From a bacterium (GTDB lineage Bacteria; AUK180): 64,000 bases of DNA. The stretch lies in contig JAGLGN010000030.1 of the NCBI GenBank assembly GCA_023144005.1, forward strand, positions 1 through 64,000, written 5' to 3'. A model generated the notes under the pieces. The model saw only the letters and a list, made by a program, of their open reading frames with translations. It had not been told where the DNA came from and searched no databases. The translations under genes and the position numbers were made by a program. Position 1 is the stretch's first letter, and the number at the start of each line of letters is the position of its first letter. Positions 42,837-50,912 of the stretch are shown one piece after another.

Positions 42837-43673
42837 TTTATTGCTGTAATATTCTGGTCAACCGCAGCCACGGCATTCAAATTGACCTTGATCCACATGA
42901 CACCCGAAGGAATCCTTTTTATCGCATCCTCGGCATCTGCGCTCGTCATGTTCATCATCGTGCTGCTCAAGGGGCATTTCCTCAGTTTATTCGACAGGAA
43001 ATACCTGATGAGGTCACTTCTGGCGGGAGCCATAAACCCCTTTTTTTACTATTTGATCCTTTTTAAGGCCTATGACATGCTTCCTGCTCAGACCGCATTG
43101 GTGTTGAACTATACCTGGCCGATGGTCATAGCTCTGCTTTCCATACCTTTTCTGAAACAGAAATTACCCTTCAGGACCCTGATCGCGCTGACGGCTGGAC
43201 TGATCGGAGTGGGTACGGTAGTAGGAGGTATCTCATTTACCGGCGGTTTCAAACCGGTCCTTCTTCTGCCGATATTATCAAGCGTATTCTGGGGAGTGTA
43301 TTGGATGTTGAACATCCGCGATAAAAGGCCCGATTCAGTGAAATTGTTCATGGGATTTTTCATGGGAAGCATTCTTTCCCTCTTGTATCTTCTTTTTTCA
43401 GGCGGAATGAAAGGGTTTACATTGCCAGGTATATTGGGAAGTTGTTATATAGGCATCTTCGAAATGGGATTGGCTTTTTTTATATGGCTGAAGGCCTTGA
43501 AAACAGCGGACCGCACTTCCAGGGTGTCTTCGGTCGTTTACCTGGCGCCATTGATATCTCTGCTGATCATTAATACGGTGTTGGGCGAAAGGATAAAAAG
43601 TTACACATTGATAGGATTATTGCTTATTGTCGGTGGAATTTTATTGGATAGCAAGGTGTGTTCTGATTCATAA
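42801..43673 (+). CDS. EamA/DMT-family transporter
   Basis: The 290-residue protein has ten hydrophobic helices in two homologous halves, starting YVLAFIAVIFWSTAATAFKL, with YLILFKAYDMLPAQTALVLN and PMVIALLSIPFLKQKL typical of the first EamA repeat and FFIWLKALKTADRTSRVSSV of the second. These proteins export metabolites or amino acids. The TTG start is supported by GGAGG (42790-42794). This start region is the second copy of a local duplication. Substrate unknown. Confidence 0.9.
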   Translation: MIKGNQKAYVLAFIAVIFWSTAATAFKLTLIHMTPEGILFIASSASALVMFIIVLLKGHFLSLFDRKYLMRSLLAGAINPFFYYLILFKAYDMLPAQTALVLNYTWPMVIALLSIPFLKQKLPFRTLIALTAGLIGVGTVVGGISFTGGFKPVLLLPILSSVFWGVYWMLNIRDKRPDSVKLFMGFFMGSILSLLYLLFSGGMKGFTLPGILGSCYIGIFEMGLAFFIWLKALKTADRTSRVSSVVYLAPLISLLIINTVLGERIKSYTLIGLLLIVGGILLDSKVCSDS

Positions 43674-43691
43674 ACACGATAGGAGGACGGA

Positions 43692-44072
43692 ATGAAGATG
43701 TTAATGCTGAGATTTGAGAAGTACGCATATTGGAAGGATGCTGATGACGGCCGTTTCGAAAAGGGGATAATAATATTTACTCATGCCGAGGAAAAGGATG
43801 AGGAAAATCTCGCTAAGGCCGTAACGAAGTATGTGAAGAATGTAAAATGGTTCGCCAGGAAATGGGAGAGCAATAGCGTCATCCTTCATTCTTTCTCACA
43901 TCTATCATCCTCGAAAGCGAGCTTTGAAACAGCCTGTGAGATAATCGACAAGGGAGCTCAGCGTTTGTCCGATGTCGGTATGGAAGTTATGAAAACACCG
44001 TATGGAAAAGTACTTAATTTCCAGATCGAATTGGATGATACGCCAATGGCTAGGGTTTTCAAGGAGTTCTGA
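43692..44072 (+). CDS. Freestanding threonyl-tRNA synthetase editing domain (archaeal type)
   Basis: The 126-residue protein corresponds to the N-terminal editing domain of archaeal ThrRS (tRNA_Thr_ED, a D-aminoacyl-tRNA deacylase-like fold). It begins MKMLMLRFEKYAYW, continues with AKAVTKYVKNVKWFARKWES, and has the characteristic VILHSFSHLSSSKA block and a DVGMEVMKTPYGKVLNFQI strand. That domain removes serine from tRNA-Thr. Here it stands alone, with AGGAGG upstream of the ATG, so it could act in trans. No ThrRS gene is in the window. The family call rests on motif recognition. Confidence 0.75.
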   Translation: MKMLMLRFEKYAYWKDADDGRFEKGIIIFTHAEEKDEENLAKAVTKYVKNVKWFARKWESNSVILHSFSHLSSSKASFETACEIIDKGAQRLSDVGMEVMKTPYGKVLNFQIELDDTPMARVFKEF

Positions 44073-44087
44073 AAATAAAGAAAATAG

Positions 44088-44116
44088 TTGAAAAAACCAG
44101 CGATATTTGTTATAAA
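44088..44116 (+). promoter_or_regulatory. Promoter, TTGAAA-17-TATAAA, leaderless
   Basis: TTGAAA (44088-44093), 17-nt spacer, TATAAA (44111-44116). Predicted +1 is 44123 and the ATG begins at 44122; no Shine-Dalgarno. Confidence 0.7.
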
Positions 44117-44121
44117 AGTAT

Positions 44122-44484
44122 ATGAGTTACAATACTACCGAAAACAATAAGAAAATTAGCGAGCTCGACCATCGTATCGAGAATATTGAAAAGACCGTGG
44201 ATAAGATCTATGGCCTCTTGAAAGGCGCTGATATAAATAAATTGAACAAGCTGATCTCTATGGTGCTTTATGACTATGAACAGAAAATGCGTTCGGAGGA
44301 GAAGGCCGACCGTATTATTAAATCATTCTTTAAGGGGCGTTTTCAAACCTGTCAGATATGCGGCAAATTCAAGTTTATCGAGGAATTAACCGATGGGCAC
44401 GCAGTTTGCGAGGCCTGTCATCATAAATATCTGGATAAGGATATTCCACTGGAAAAAGCGAAGCAATTAGAAAAAAATAAATAA
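44122..44484 (+). CDS. Small coiled-coil and zinc-finger protein
   Basis: The 120-residue protein has an N-terminal coiled coil (NNKKISELDHRIENIEKTVD), a helical middle, and a C-terminal four-cysteine zinc module: CQICGKFKFIEEL and a CEACHHKYL pair. I do not recognise the family. The arrangement resembles small cytoplasmic adaptor or TraR/DksA-like proteins, but the DksA signature is absent. It is read from its own leaderless promoter and precedes the aminotransferase gene by 18 bp. Confidence 0.6.
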   Translation: MSYNTTENNKKISELDHRIENIEKTVDKIYGLLKGADINKLNKLISMVLYDYEQKMRSEEKADRIIKSFFKGRFQTCQICGKFKFIEELTDGHAVCEACHHKYLDKDIPLEKAKQLEKNK

Positions 44485-44502
44485 TTACTTTAAGGAGGTC
44501 TT

Positions 44503-45726
44503 ATGATCGACTGGGTGAAAAACTATTCAATAAATGCGAGACGGCTGAAAAAATCCGCTATCAGAGAGATCTTGAAGCTTACCAACCGGCCTGAGATAAT
44601 CTCATTTGCCGGCGGGCTTCCTGCTCCTGAAACCTTTCCGATCGATGAGGTGATCGATATTGTAGATACCGTTATGAAGAGAGAAGGGCACAAAGCCCTT
44701 CAATACGGCCCTACAGATGGATACCCCGCCTTCGTTGATCAATTGCTCAAATGGGAAAAGAGGATGAACGGCCTTGATCTCACAGCTGCCAACATTCTTC
44801 CTACCACTTCATCACAACAGGCCCTGGATCTTATAGGTAAGATCCTTATCGACCCCTCTGACCCCGTTCTTGTGGAGCGACCCACCTATCTGGGAGGACT
44901 TTCCGCTTTCAATCAATACGGCGCTCGTTTTGTCGGTGTACCGATGGATGAGGACGGCACCGGGCTGAATGTTTCAGATCTGGAAGGGAAGCTTCAGGAA
45001 CTCAGAGAGGACGGCGAGCATTATAAATTTGTGTATGTGGTGCCAGATTTCCAGAATCCTTCGGGTATCACCATTTCTCAGGAAAAGAGAAAACGCATAT
45101 TAGAACTTTCCGATGAATATTCATTCATTCTTCTTGAGGACTCTCCATACAGAGAACTGAGATTTGAAGGTACCGCTCCCGATATGATGTATAAAATGGA
45201 CACTTCTGGCAATGTCGTAACATTGCATACGATGAGTAAGACCTTTGCTCCGGGATTCCGCATCGGATGGGTCGTCGGGCCGGAAGAGTTCATTGATAAA
45301 TTGAATACCGCCAAGCAGGCTTCAGACCTGTGTACTCCGTCATTTACGCAATCGATCATGGCTGAATTCATGGCAAGGGGACTTCTTGAGAAGAATATTG
45401 AAAGAGCGAAGGTATTATATAAAAAGAAAAAGCATTTGATGATAGATGCCCTGGAACAATTTATGCCTCAACATGAGCATATCAATTGGACAAATCCTGA
45501 AGGCGGACTCTTCCTCTGGATAACCCTGCCTGAGTATTTCGATACCGACAAGATGTTCTTTGAAGCGATAGATAAAAAAGTTGCGTATATCAAAGGCAGC
45601 GCGTTCGACTGTTATCATAAGATGAAGAACACGATCCGCATGAATTTCTCATATCCTTCAGAGGGACAGATAGAAGATGGCATAAAGAGGCTTGCTGCTT
45701 TAATTAAGTCAAAGCTCAAGGACTGA
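44503..45726 (+). CDS. PLP-dependent aminotransferase, class I (2-aminoadipate/KAT type)
   Basis: The 407-residue fold-type I enzyme starts after a clear AGGAGG. ISFAGGLPAPETFP and LQYGPTDGYPAFVDQL are the usual substrate-side motifs of the MocR-like or 2-aminoadipate aminotransferase group. VPDFQNPSGITIS holds the PLP-binding Asn, EDSPYRELR the Asp-x-x-Tyr, and TMSKTFAPGFRIGW the Schiff-base lysine K246. It transfers amino groups between an amino acid and a 2-oxo acid in the cytoplasm; the exact substrate is not decided by sequence. Confidence 0.93.
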   Translation: MIDWVKNYSINARRLKKSAIREILKLTNRPEIISFAGGLPAPETFPIDEVIDIVDTVMKREGHKALQYGPTDGYPAFVDQLLKWEKRMNGLDLTAANILPTTSSQQALDLIGKILIDPSDPVLVERPTYLGGLSAFNQYGARFVGVPMDEDGTGLNVSDLEGKLQELREDGEHYKFVYVVPDFQNPSGITISQEKRKRILELSDEYSFILLEDSPYRELRFEGTAPDMMYKMDTSGNVVTLHTMSKTFAPGFRIGWVVGPEEFIDKLNTAKQASDLCTPSFTQSIMAEFMARGLLEKNIERAKVLYKKKKHLMIDALEQFMPQHEHINWTNPEGGLFLWITLPEYFDTDKMFFEAIDKKVAYIKGSAFDCYHKMKNTIRMNFSYPSEGQIEDGIKRLAALIKSKLKD

Positions 45727-45728
45727 TC

Positions 45729-47174
45729 ATGAAGGATCTGGCCCGTTTCGCTCTTGATGAAATCGAGGTTGGAGGCGCATCTTACGGAGATATCCGTATC
45801 GTGCAGAGGACGGATCAGAACATGAGCGCGAAGAATGGGATCCTTGAATCGAATTCCTATTCTGAGAGTCTCGGTTTTGGTGTCCGTGTAATAGTCGATG
45901 GCGCCTGGGGTTTCGCCTCTTCTGGAGAACTCAACAAGGAAAAGATATCACAATTGGTAAAGAAGGCGGTCGGCATTGCCAGAGACAGCGCTCGATACAA
46001 CTCTGAGAAGATCAAATTATCTGCTGTCGAGAAGGTAGAAAGTGAGTATATCTCCCCATATTTGATAGACCCTTTCGAGATATCAGAAGAGGAGAAGATA
46101 GAAAAACTGCTATCCTACTCAAAATTGCAGATGACGGACAAGCGGATCATCATAGCCAACTCATCCTTTTCCTTCAGAAGAGAGATCAAGACCTTTGCTT
46201 CAACGGAAGGAAGCATGATAAAGCAGACATTCATACAAACCGGAGGCGCTATCGGCTGCTTTGCCTTTGAGAACGGTGAATTAGCCGCACGGTCTTATCC
46301 CGCTTCCTTTGGCGGCGACTTTAGAAATGCCGGTTGGGAATTCATTCAGGAAATGGATTTTGAGAAGCATGCGCCTCGGATCTCGGAAGAAGCGGTCCTA
46401 TTGCTGTCGGCTCCCCAACTTCCTCACGGAAGGAAAACCTTGATAATAGGTGAATCACAGCTTGCCCTGCAGATACATGAATCCGTGGGCCATCCTACCG
46501 AGCTGGACAGGGTACTTGGGTATGAACGCTCCCTTGCCGGCGCAAGTTTTGTTACTTTGGATAAATTGTATCACTTAAAATACGGCTCTCCTATTGTAAA
46601 TCTCACAGCGGACGCTACGGTGCATTCTGCCTTGGGGGGATTTCAATATGATGATGAAGGCGTACCCGCCCAATCCTCTTATTTGGTGAAAGACGGCCTT
46701 TTCGTGGGTTATCAGACCTCTCGTGAAACAGCTCCTGTCATAGGGCAGGTATCTAATGGCTGTATGAGGGCGGACGGATTTTCAAATATACCGCTCGTGA
46801 GAATGACCAGTATTAATTTATTACCGGGGACGCATTCACTGGATCAGATGATCTCCGAGGTCGATGACGGCTACCTTTTTGATGTTAACCGCTCCTGGTC
46901 TATCGATGATAAGCGTTTGAACTTCCAATTCGGATGTGAACTGGCAAGGGAAATAAAGAACGGTAAACTCGGAAAGATATTCAGAAATCCCACCTATACG
47001 GGGATCTCACCGAAATTCTGGGGCAGTTGCGATGCCATTGCCTCTAAAGAGCATTACAGGTTCTGGGGGATACCGAATTGCGGTAAAGGCGAGCCCGTTC
47101 AGACAGCCCGTGTATCTCACGGAGCATCCTTTGCCAGATTCCGCGATGTGGAAGTAGGAGTCGGGAAATGGTAA
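45729..47174 (+). CDS. tldD: TldD-family metalloprotease subunit
   Basis: The 481-residue protein has the HExxxH zinc motif of the family, HESVGH (H250-H255) followed by PTELDRVLGYERSL. An N-terminal DIRIVQRTDQNMSAKNG-type segment and C-terminal FRNPTYTGISPKFWGSCDAI are also family features. TldD with PmbA/TldE forms a protease that processes small modified peptides or antitoxins. Its stop overlaps the next gene by 7 bp. In this genome the two subunits are adjacent. Confidence 0.9.
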   Translation: MKDLARFALDEIEVGGASYGDIRIVQRTDQNMSAKNGILESNSYSESLGFGVRVIVDGAWGFASSGELNKEKISQLVKKAVGIARDSARYNSEKIKLSAVEKVESEYISPYLIDPFEISEEEKIEKLLSYSKLQMTDKRIIIANSSFSFRREIKTFASTEGSMIKQTFIQTGGAIGCFAFENGELAARSYPASFGGDFRNAGWEFIQEMDFEKHAPRISEEAVLLLSAPQLPHGRKTLIIGESQLALQIHESVGHPTELDRVLGYERSLAGASFVTLDKLYHLKYGSPIVNLTADATVHSALGGFQYDDEGVPAQSSYLVKDGLFVGYQTSRETAPVIGQVSNGCMRADGFSNIPLVRMTSINLLPGTHSLDQMISEVDDGYLFDVNRSWSIDDKRLNFQFGCELAREIKNGKLGKIFRNPTYTGISPKFWGSCDAIASKEHYRFWGIPNCGKGEPVQTARVSHGASFARFRDVEVGVGKW

Positions 47175-48499
47175 GGGACAGATTAGAACACTTTGCAGAC
47201 CTACTCATCGGATATTCCGACGCCGATTATTGCCGTGTAAATGTGAGCATAAGCGAGAACAGCCTTACGAGGTTCGCCAATTCGCAAATACATCAGAATC
47301 TGGAGCAGGAACAATTCGGTATTGTTCTGGAACTTGTGTACGGCAAAAAGCATGGTATCTCATCAATGAATATTTCAGATGAAGAGGCCTTGAAAAGGAT
47401 GCATGACAGATTGAAGACATTTGTCCTTTCCTATCCGGACGATGATACATTCGTACACTATCCCGAAGGTGGAAATTTTTCAAATTCAAGTAAATGGGAT
47501 GATGCGACAGGGGAGTCCGGTTCAAGTGAAAGAGCGGCCCTCGTGGGTACGGCTATCAATGAGGCAAAAAAGATAGATGCGCTTGTTTTCGGCTCATTAA
47601 ATGTTAAAAAGTCATTTAATATTGTGGCGAATAAATATGGTAATAAAGGGTATAATCAGAACACATATGTAGACCTTCAAGTGATTCCGGCGCATGGGGA
47701 TAATACCACTTATCTGCATCAATTCTCCCATGAATTGGGAGGTATTAATATCCTGGATTCCCTTGCTGAACCCTTAAGCAGATTGTCCCTTTACAAGGAT
47801 CATGGTGAATTTCCATCCGGCGAGCAGACCGTTATTCTGGAGCCCAATGCCGCAGGTGACATGATGAGATTTCTCAATTATATGGTCTTCTCGGGAAAGG
47901 CATATAATGAGAAGCAGAGTTATATCTCGGATAAATTGGGAACTCAGGTCACGGGAAGCAATATCTTTTTCTACGATGATCACGCGCACCCTCTCACGAT
48001 GGGTGCCCCTTTTGACCCTGAATTGACGGAAAGGAAAAAGCTGTCGCTTCTGGAAGGAGGGAAGGCGATTGAAGTGGCTCATGACACGAAAAGTGCCTCT
48101 ATAGCGGGCACGGCCTCTACAGGACACGCATTATTCGGGCATTCAATGCCCATTTGTCTGAACCCGGTGCTTCAGGGCGGTGATGTTTCAAGGGATGAGA
48201 TGATCAAAGGCACGGAGAACGGCCTCTTGATAACACGGTTCAATTATACGAATATCGTTAACAGGAAGAAGACGATGTTCACAGGTATGACAAGGAACGG
48301 CGTGTATAGGGTCAAGGACGGGAAGATCGTGGGGACCGCTAATAATATGAGGTTTACCGTTAATATTATGGAGACATTGAAAAAGGTCGCTGCACTTGAG
48401 AATAAGCAGCATTTCATCGGCGGCGGCTGGTTCGGAGGAATAGTGGTTCCGAGCATGAAGATCGAGGGCTTCAATTTCACGGGGACTACGGCTTTTTGA
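47168..48499 (+). CDS. pmbA: PmbA/TldE-family subunit
   Basis: The 443-residue protein is paralogous to TldD but lacks the HExxxH motif, as expected for the TldE/PmbA partner. Family features are NVSISENSLTRFANSQIHQN near the N-terminus, QTVILEPNAAGDMMRFLNYM in the middle and GLLITRFNYTNIVNRKK plus MRFTVNIMETLKKV near the end. It forms a heterodimer with the upstream product. It is followed by mscS in a one-base stop-start overlap. Confidence 0.9.
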   Translation: MVRDRLEHFADLLIGYSDADYCRVNVSISENSLTRFANSQIHQNLEQEQFGIVLELVYGKKHGISSMNISDEEALKRMHDRLKTFVLSYPDDDTFVHYPEGGNFSNSSKWDDATGESGSSERAALVGTAINEAKKIDALVFGSLNVKKSFNIVANKYGNKGYNQNTYVDLQVIPAHGDNTTYLHQFSHELGGINILDSLAEPLSRLSLYKDHGEFPSGEQTVILEPNAAGDMMRFLNYMVFSGKAYNEKQSYISDKLGTQVTGSNIFFYDDHAHPLTMGAPFDPELTERKKLSLLEGGKAIEVAHDTKSASIAGTASTGHALFGHSMPICLNPVLQGGDVSRDEMIKGTENGLLITRFNYTNIVNRKKTMFTGMTRNGVYRVKDGKIVGTANNMRFTVNIMETLKKVAALENKQHFIGGGWFGGIVVPSMKIEGFNFTGTTAF

Positions 48500-49392
48500 T
48501 GATGGAACTGTTTTATCCCGAATCCATTAATGAACTGCTGACGAATGCTGTTTTCTTCAAGATAATCCAATCCCTGCTCGTCCTTATTGTCCTATGGTTT
48601 CTCTCAAAGATCGTCAATAGTATGATCAATAGGAGCGTTAAGCAGAAAAGAAAGAGCTATACGATGAAAAAGCTCAATGCCTATATCACAACTACTGTCA
48701 CGATCATACTTATACTTATGATATGGTTTTCGATGGTGAAATCCCTTGCGATCATGATCTCTATCATTTCTGCGGGAATCGCGCTTGCGTTGCAGGAAGT
48801 GATACTCGCGATCGCGGGGTGGTTCTTTATAATATTTAAAAAACCCTATGAGGTCGGAGACCGTATAGAGATCAACGGGAACAAGGGTGACATCATCGAT
48901 ATAGATGTGTACAATACCACTATTTTGGAGATAGAGAACTGGGTGAAATCCGATCAGGCGACCGGCCGTATCGCGAAGATACCAAACTCGGAAGTCTTCA
49001 GATACCCCATATTCAATTACAATAAAGGTTGGAAATTCATCTGGGATGAGGTTTCCGTAAACATAACCTTTGAAAGCGATTATAAAGCTGCTGAAAAGAT
49101 CCTTTTGTCCATCATTGAGGAATACTCCGCGTCCATACAGGATGATGTGGAGAAATCCGTCCGAAAATTGAATAGAAAATACCTTGTTCACTTCTCGATA
49201 TTCACGCCAAAGGTCTATGTTACGATTCAGGATTCAGGTATTGAATTGACCTTGAGATTTCTTGTCGTTGTTAAGGCTCGAAGGGATCTGGAGGAGATGG
49301 TGTTCAGGCAATTCCTCGATAAGATAAAGGGTAAAAAGAATGTGACCCTGGCTTACAATACCTTCCGAGTAACTGGAGAGAGAGATCACTAA
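48499..49392 (+). CDS. Small-conductance mechanosensitive channel, MscS family
   Basis: The 297-residue protein begins in a TGATG overlap with pmbA (a TTG 3 bp upstream is an alternative). Three N-terminal helices are followed by the pore-lining segment AGIALALQEVILAIAGWFFI, KPYEVGDRIEINGNKGDIID of the beta domain, IPNSEVFRYPIFNYNKG and a C-terminal alpha/beta domain. It opens on hypo-osmotic stress to release solutes. Length and order are standard for short MscS proteins. Confidence 0.92.
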   Translation: MMELFYPESINELLTNAVFFKIIQSLLVLIVLWFLSKIVNSMINRSVKQKRKSYTMKKLNAYITTTVTIILILMIWFSMVKSLAIMISIISAGIALALQEVILAIAGWFFIIFKKPYEVGDRIEINGNKGDIIDIDVYNTTILEIENWVKSDQATGRIAKIPNSEVFRYPIFNYNKGWKFIWDEVSVNITFESDYKAAEKILLSIIEEYSASIQDDVEKSVRKLNRKYLVHFSIFTPKVYVTIQDSGIELTLRFLVVVKARRDLEEMVFRQFLDKIKGKKNVTLAYNTFRVTGERDH

Positions 49393-49441
49393 TGTTTTCG
49401 TTTCTCCGGTCTCATCTGACCTGAGAAACAAATTCAAGCGT

Positions 49442-50602
49442 TTGCTCCTGACTCAGGCCTTTCTGGAAGGTTTCATACACGGCATATTCTTTTTAAAAGA
49501 GACGATAGCTAAAAAGAGCTTCGGTGCAGGCGCGGGCTATATTACTGCCATCGCTATCCTGGTTCACGCCGTCATGGTTTTTTCCATATTCTTCGGATAC
49601 AAGACGCGCGGCAGATCAAAAGCCGGCTACTATTTCGTGGCAATGCTGCTTGGACGGGCAGTACTCTTCACCTCCTTCCTTATTACGGACATTCGCATCT
49701 TCATTGTTTATATTTTCCTTTTTTTCAGCTTCAACTCCATTGTATCTCCCGGTGTCAACGCGATCATGCAATCCTTATTCGATGATTCTAATAGGGGAAA
49801 GTTCTTCTCAAAAATGAGAATGGCAGCTTCATTTACTGCTATGCTTGTGTCGTATGGTACGGGAAGGCTGCTTGATATTTCACATTCCTGGTTCCTTCCG
49901 CTTTTCATTGCCGCCGGACTTCTGGGCAGTATTTCCTTCGGGATATTGATCTACATAGATAAAAAGATAAAATACCGCCCCTTCAAGGTGAAGGAACGAA
50001 AATTCGGGCTTGTGGTGAGTATTTTCAAGAAGAATCGCGAATTTCTGAAATTCGAGTCCTTATTCATGGTATATGGATTCGGCTTCATGGCAATGCTTCC
50101 CCTGGTGCCGGAATATCTTATCGGGGTTATGGGCTTTTCCTACTCTCAGATGGGTTTTGTGAAAGGCCCCTTGACGCAGATATTTATCGTCCTCTTCATC
50201 CCATTGGCTGGTGCGATCTACGATAGGACAGACCCTTGGTATATCTTCCGCTACTCGCTGATATTCCTGCTCTTTTATCCGCTTTCATTTCTTTTGGTCG
50301 ATCTGGGCATTGGCGGGGAAATGTTGATATATGCGGGTTTTCTGTCACTTTCTCTCGGCCTTGCGGGGATAACTCTGGTCTGGAGTCTGGGATCGATATT
50401 CTTTGCCAAGGATGAGGATTCAACGATGTATCAATCAATTCATGTAGCGTTAACAGGGATCAGGGGGCTTTTCGGGCCGATCCTTTCCTTTCTGCTGCTG
50501 AGACTTTTCGGTTTCCGCGTCGCCTTCGGTTTCTCCTTTCTCATGTTCCTGCTCGCCTTCATCGGAGCAAGCGTGCACCACAAGCTTCGCAGTGCACAGT
50601 GA
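49442..50602 (+). CDS. Major facilitator superfamily transporter, 5' end uncertain
   Basis: The 386-residue protein has twelve likely helices with TSFLITDIRIFIVYIFLFFS and a FSKMRMAASFTAMLVSYGTG helix in the first half. The first helix starts almost at the TTG codon, yet in the same frame KFKR and further polar codons continue upstream to a stop at 49370 without any ATG, GTG or TTG. An ATG at 49392 in a stop overlap would be out of frame and terminate after ten codons. Either a rare start codon is used or there is an indel near 49410-49424. The final HKLRSAQ is encoded by the 15-bp repeat tag. Confidence 0.72.
   Translation: MLLTQAFLEGFIHGIFFLKETIAKKSFGAGAGYITAIAILVHAVMVFSIFFGYKTRGRSKAGYYFVAMLLGRAVLFTSFLITDIRIFIVYIFLFFSFNSIVSPGVNAIMQSLFDDSNRGKFFSKMRMAASFTAMLVSYGTGRLLDISHSWFLPLFIAAGLLGSISFGILIYIDKKIKYRPFKVKERKFGLVVSIFKKNREFLKFESLFMVYGFGFMAMLPLVPEYLIGVMGFSYSQMGFVKGPLTQIFIVLFIPLAGAIYDRTDPWYIFRYSLIFLLFYPLSFLLVDLGIGGEMLIYAGFLSLSLGLAGITLVWSLGSIFFAKDEDSTMYQSIHVALTGIRGLFGPILSFLLLRLFGFRVAFGFSFLMFLLAFIGASVHHKLRSAQ
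50584..50598 (+). repeat. 15-bp stop-proximal tag, copy 3
   Basis: GCTTCGCAGTGCACA, here inside the last codons of the MFS gene, which stops 4 bp further (50600-50602). Confidence 0.8.
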
Positions 50603-50699
50603 CCCAGGGACAAGTGGAACAGGGGACAAGTGAATAAATACAATGAACAATTACAAGATAGAATACAGAAAAATCATATCTCATACGATTTATCTCCAC

Positions 50700-50731
50700 C
50701 TACAAACCTATCACCCTATCATTCTATAACC
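50700..50731 (+). repeat. Octad array (4 units)
   Basis: CTACAAAC, CTATCACC, CTATCATT, CTATAACC in 8-nt phase. Confidence 0.75.
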
Positions 50732-50796
50732 TTGCATCTATTTCTCAACCTTGAACCTTTGAACCTTTGACCGCTTCGGTCCTGCGATGCAGATAT

Positions 50797-50826
50797 TTGC
50801 GTTTTATATAAATGCTGTGATATAAT
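50797..50826 (+). promoter_or_regulatory. Promoter, TTGCGT-18-TATAAT
   Basis: TTGCGT (50797-50802), 18-nt spacer, TATAAT (50821-50826). Predicted +1 is 50833, one base before a GTG that opens a 24-codon frame. Confidence 0.6.
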
Positions 50827-50833
50827 GGATCGT

Positions 50834-50908
50834 GTGAAGATGAGAGGGCAAAAAAATATGAGAAGTAGAAAATTACAGATGCTAAGGAGAAGGTGGAGTT
50901 TACGGTAG
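50834..50908 (+). CDS. Possible 24-residue basic leader peptide
   Basis: GTG at 50834 opens a frame of 24 codons ending in TAG at 50906-50908, 4 bp before the TPR gene's ATG. The peptide (start MKMRGQKNMRSRK) has ten Lys/Arg and no acidic residue. It would be read from a leaderless message. No homology recognised; it may be a translation-coupling leader or chance. Confidence 0.35.
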   Translation: MKMRGQKNMRSRKLQMLRRRWSLR

Positions 50909-50912
50909 ATCT

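Larger units (their letters stand above)
50603..50912. other. Repeat-filled intergenic region E
   Basis: It starts with a GGGACAAGTG-type run, continues with an octad array (50700-50731), a TTGAACC-type repeat (50747-50771), then a promoter (50797-50826) and a 24-codon basic leader frame (50834-50908). No copy of the 180-bp element is here. Blocks ATTCTATAAC and TTCTCAACC recur at 52041-52060, beyond the TPR gene. Confidence 0.7.
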
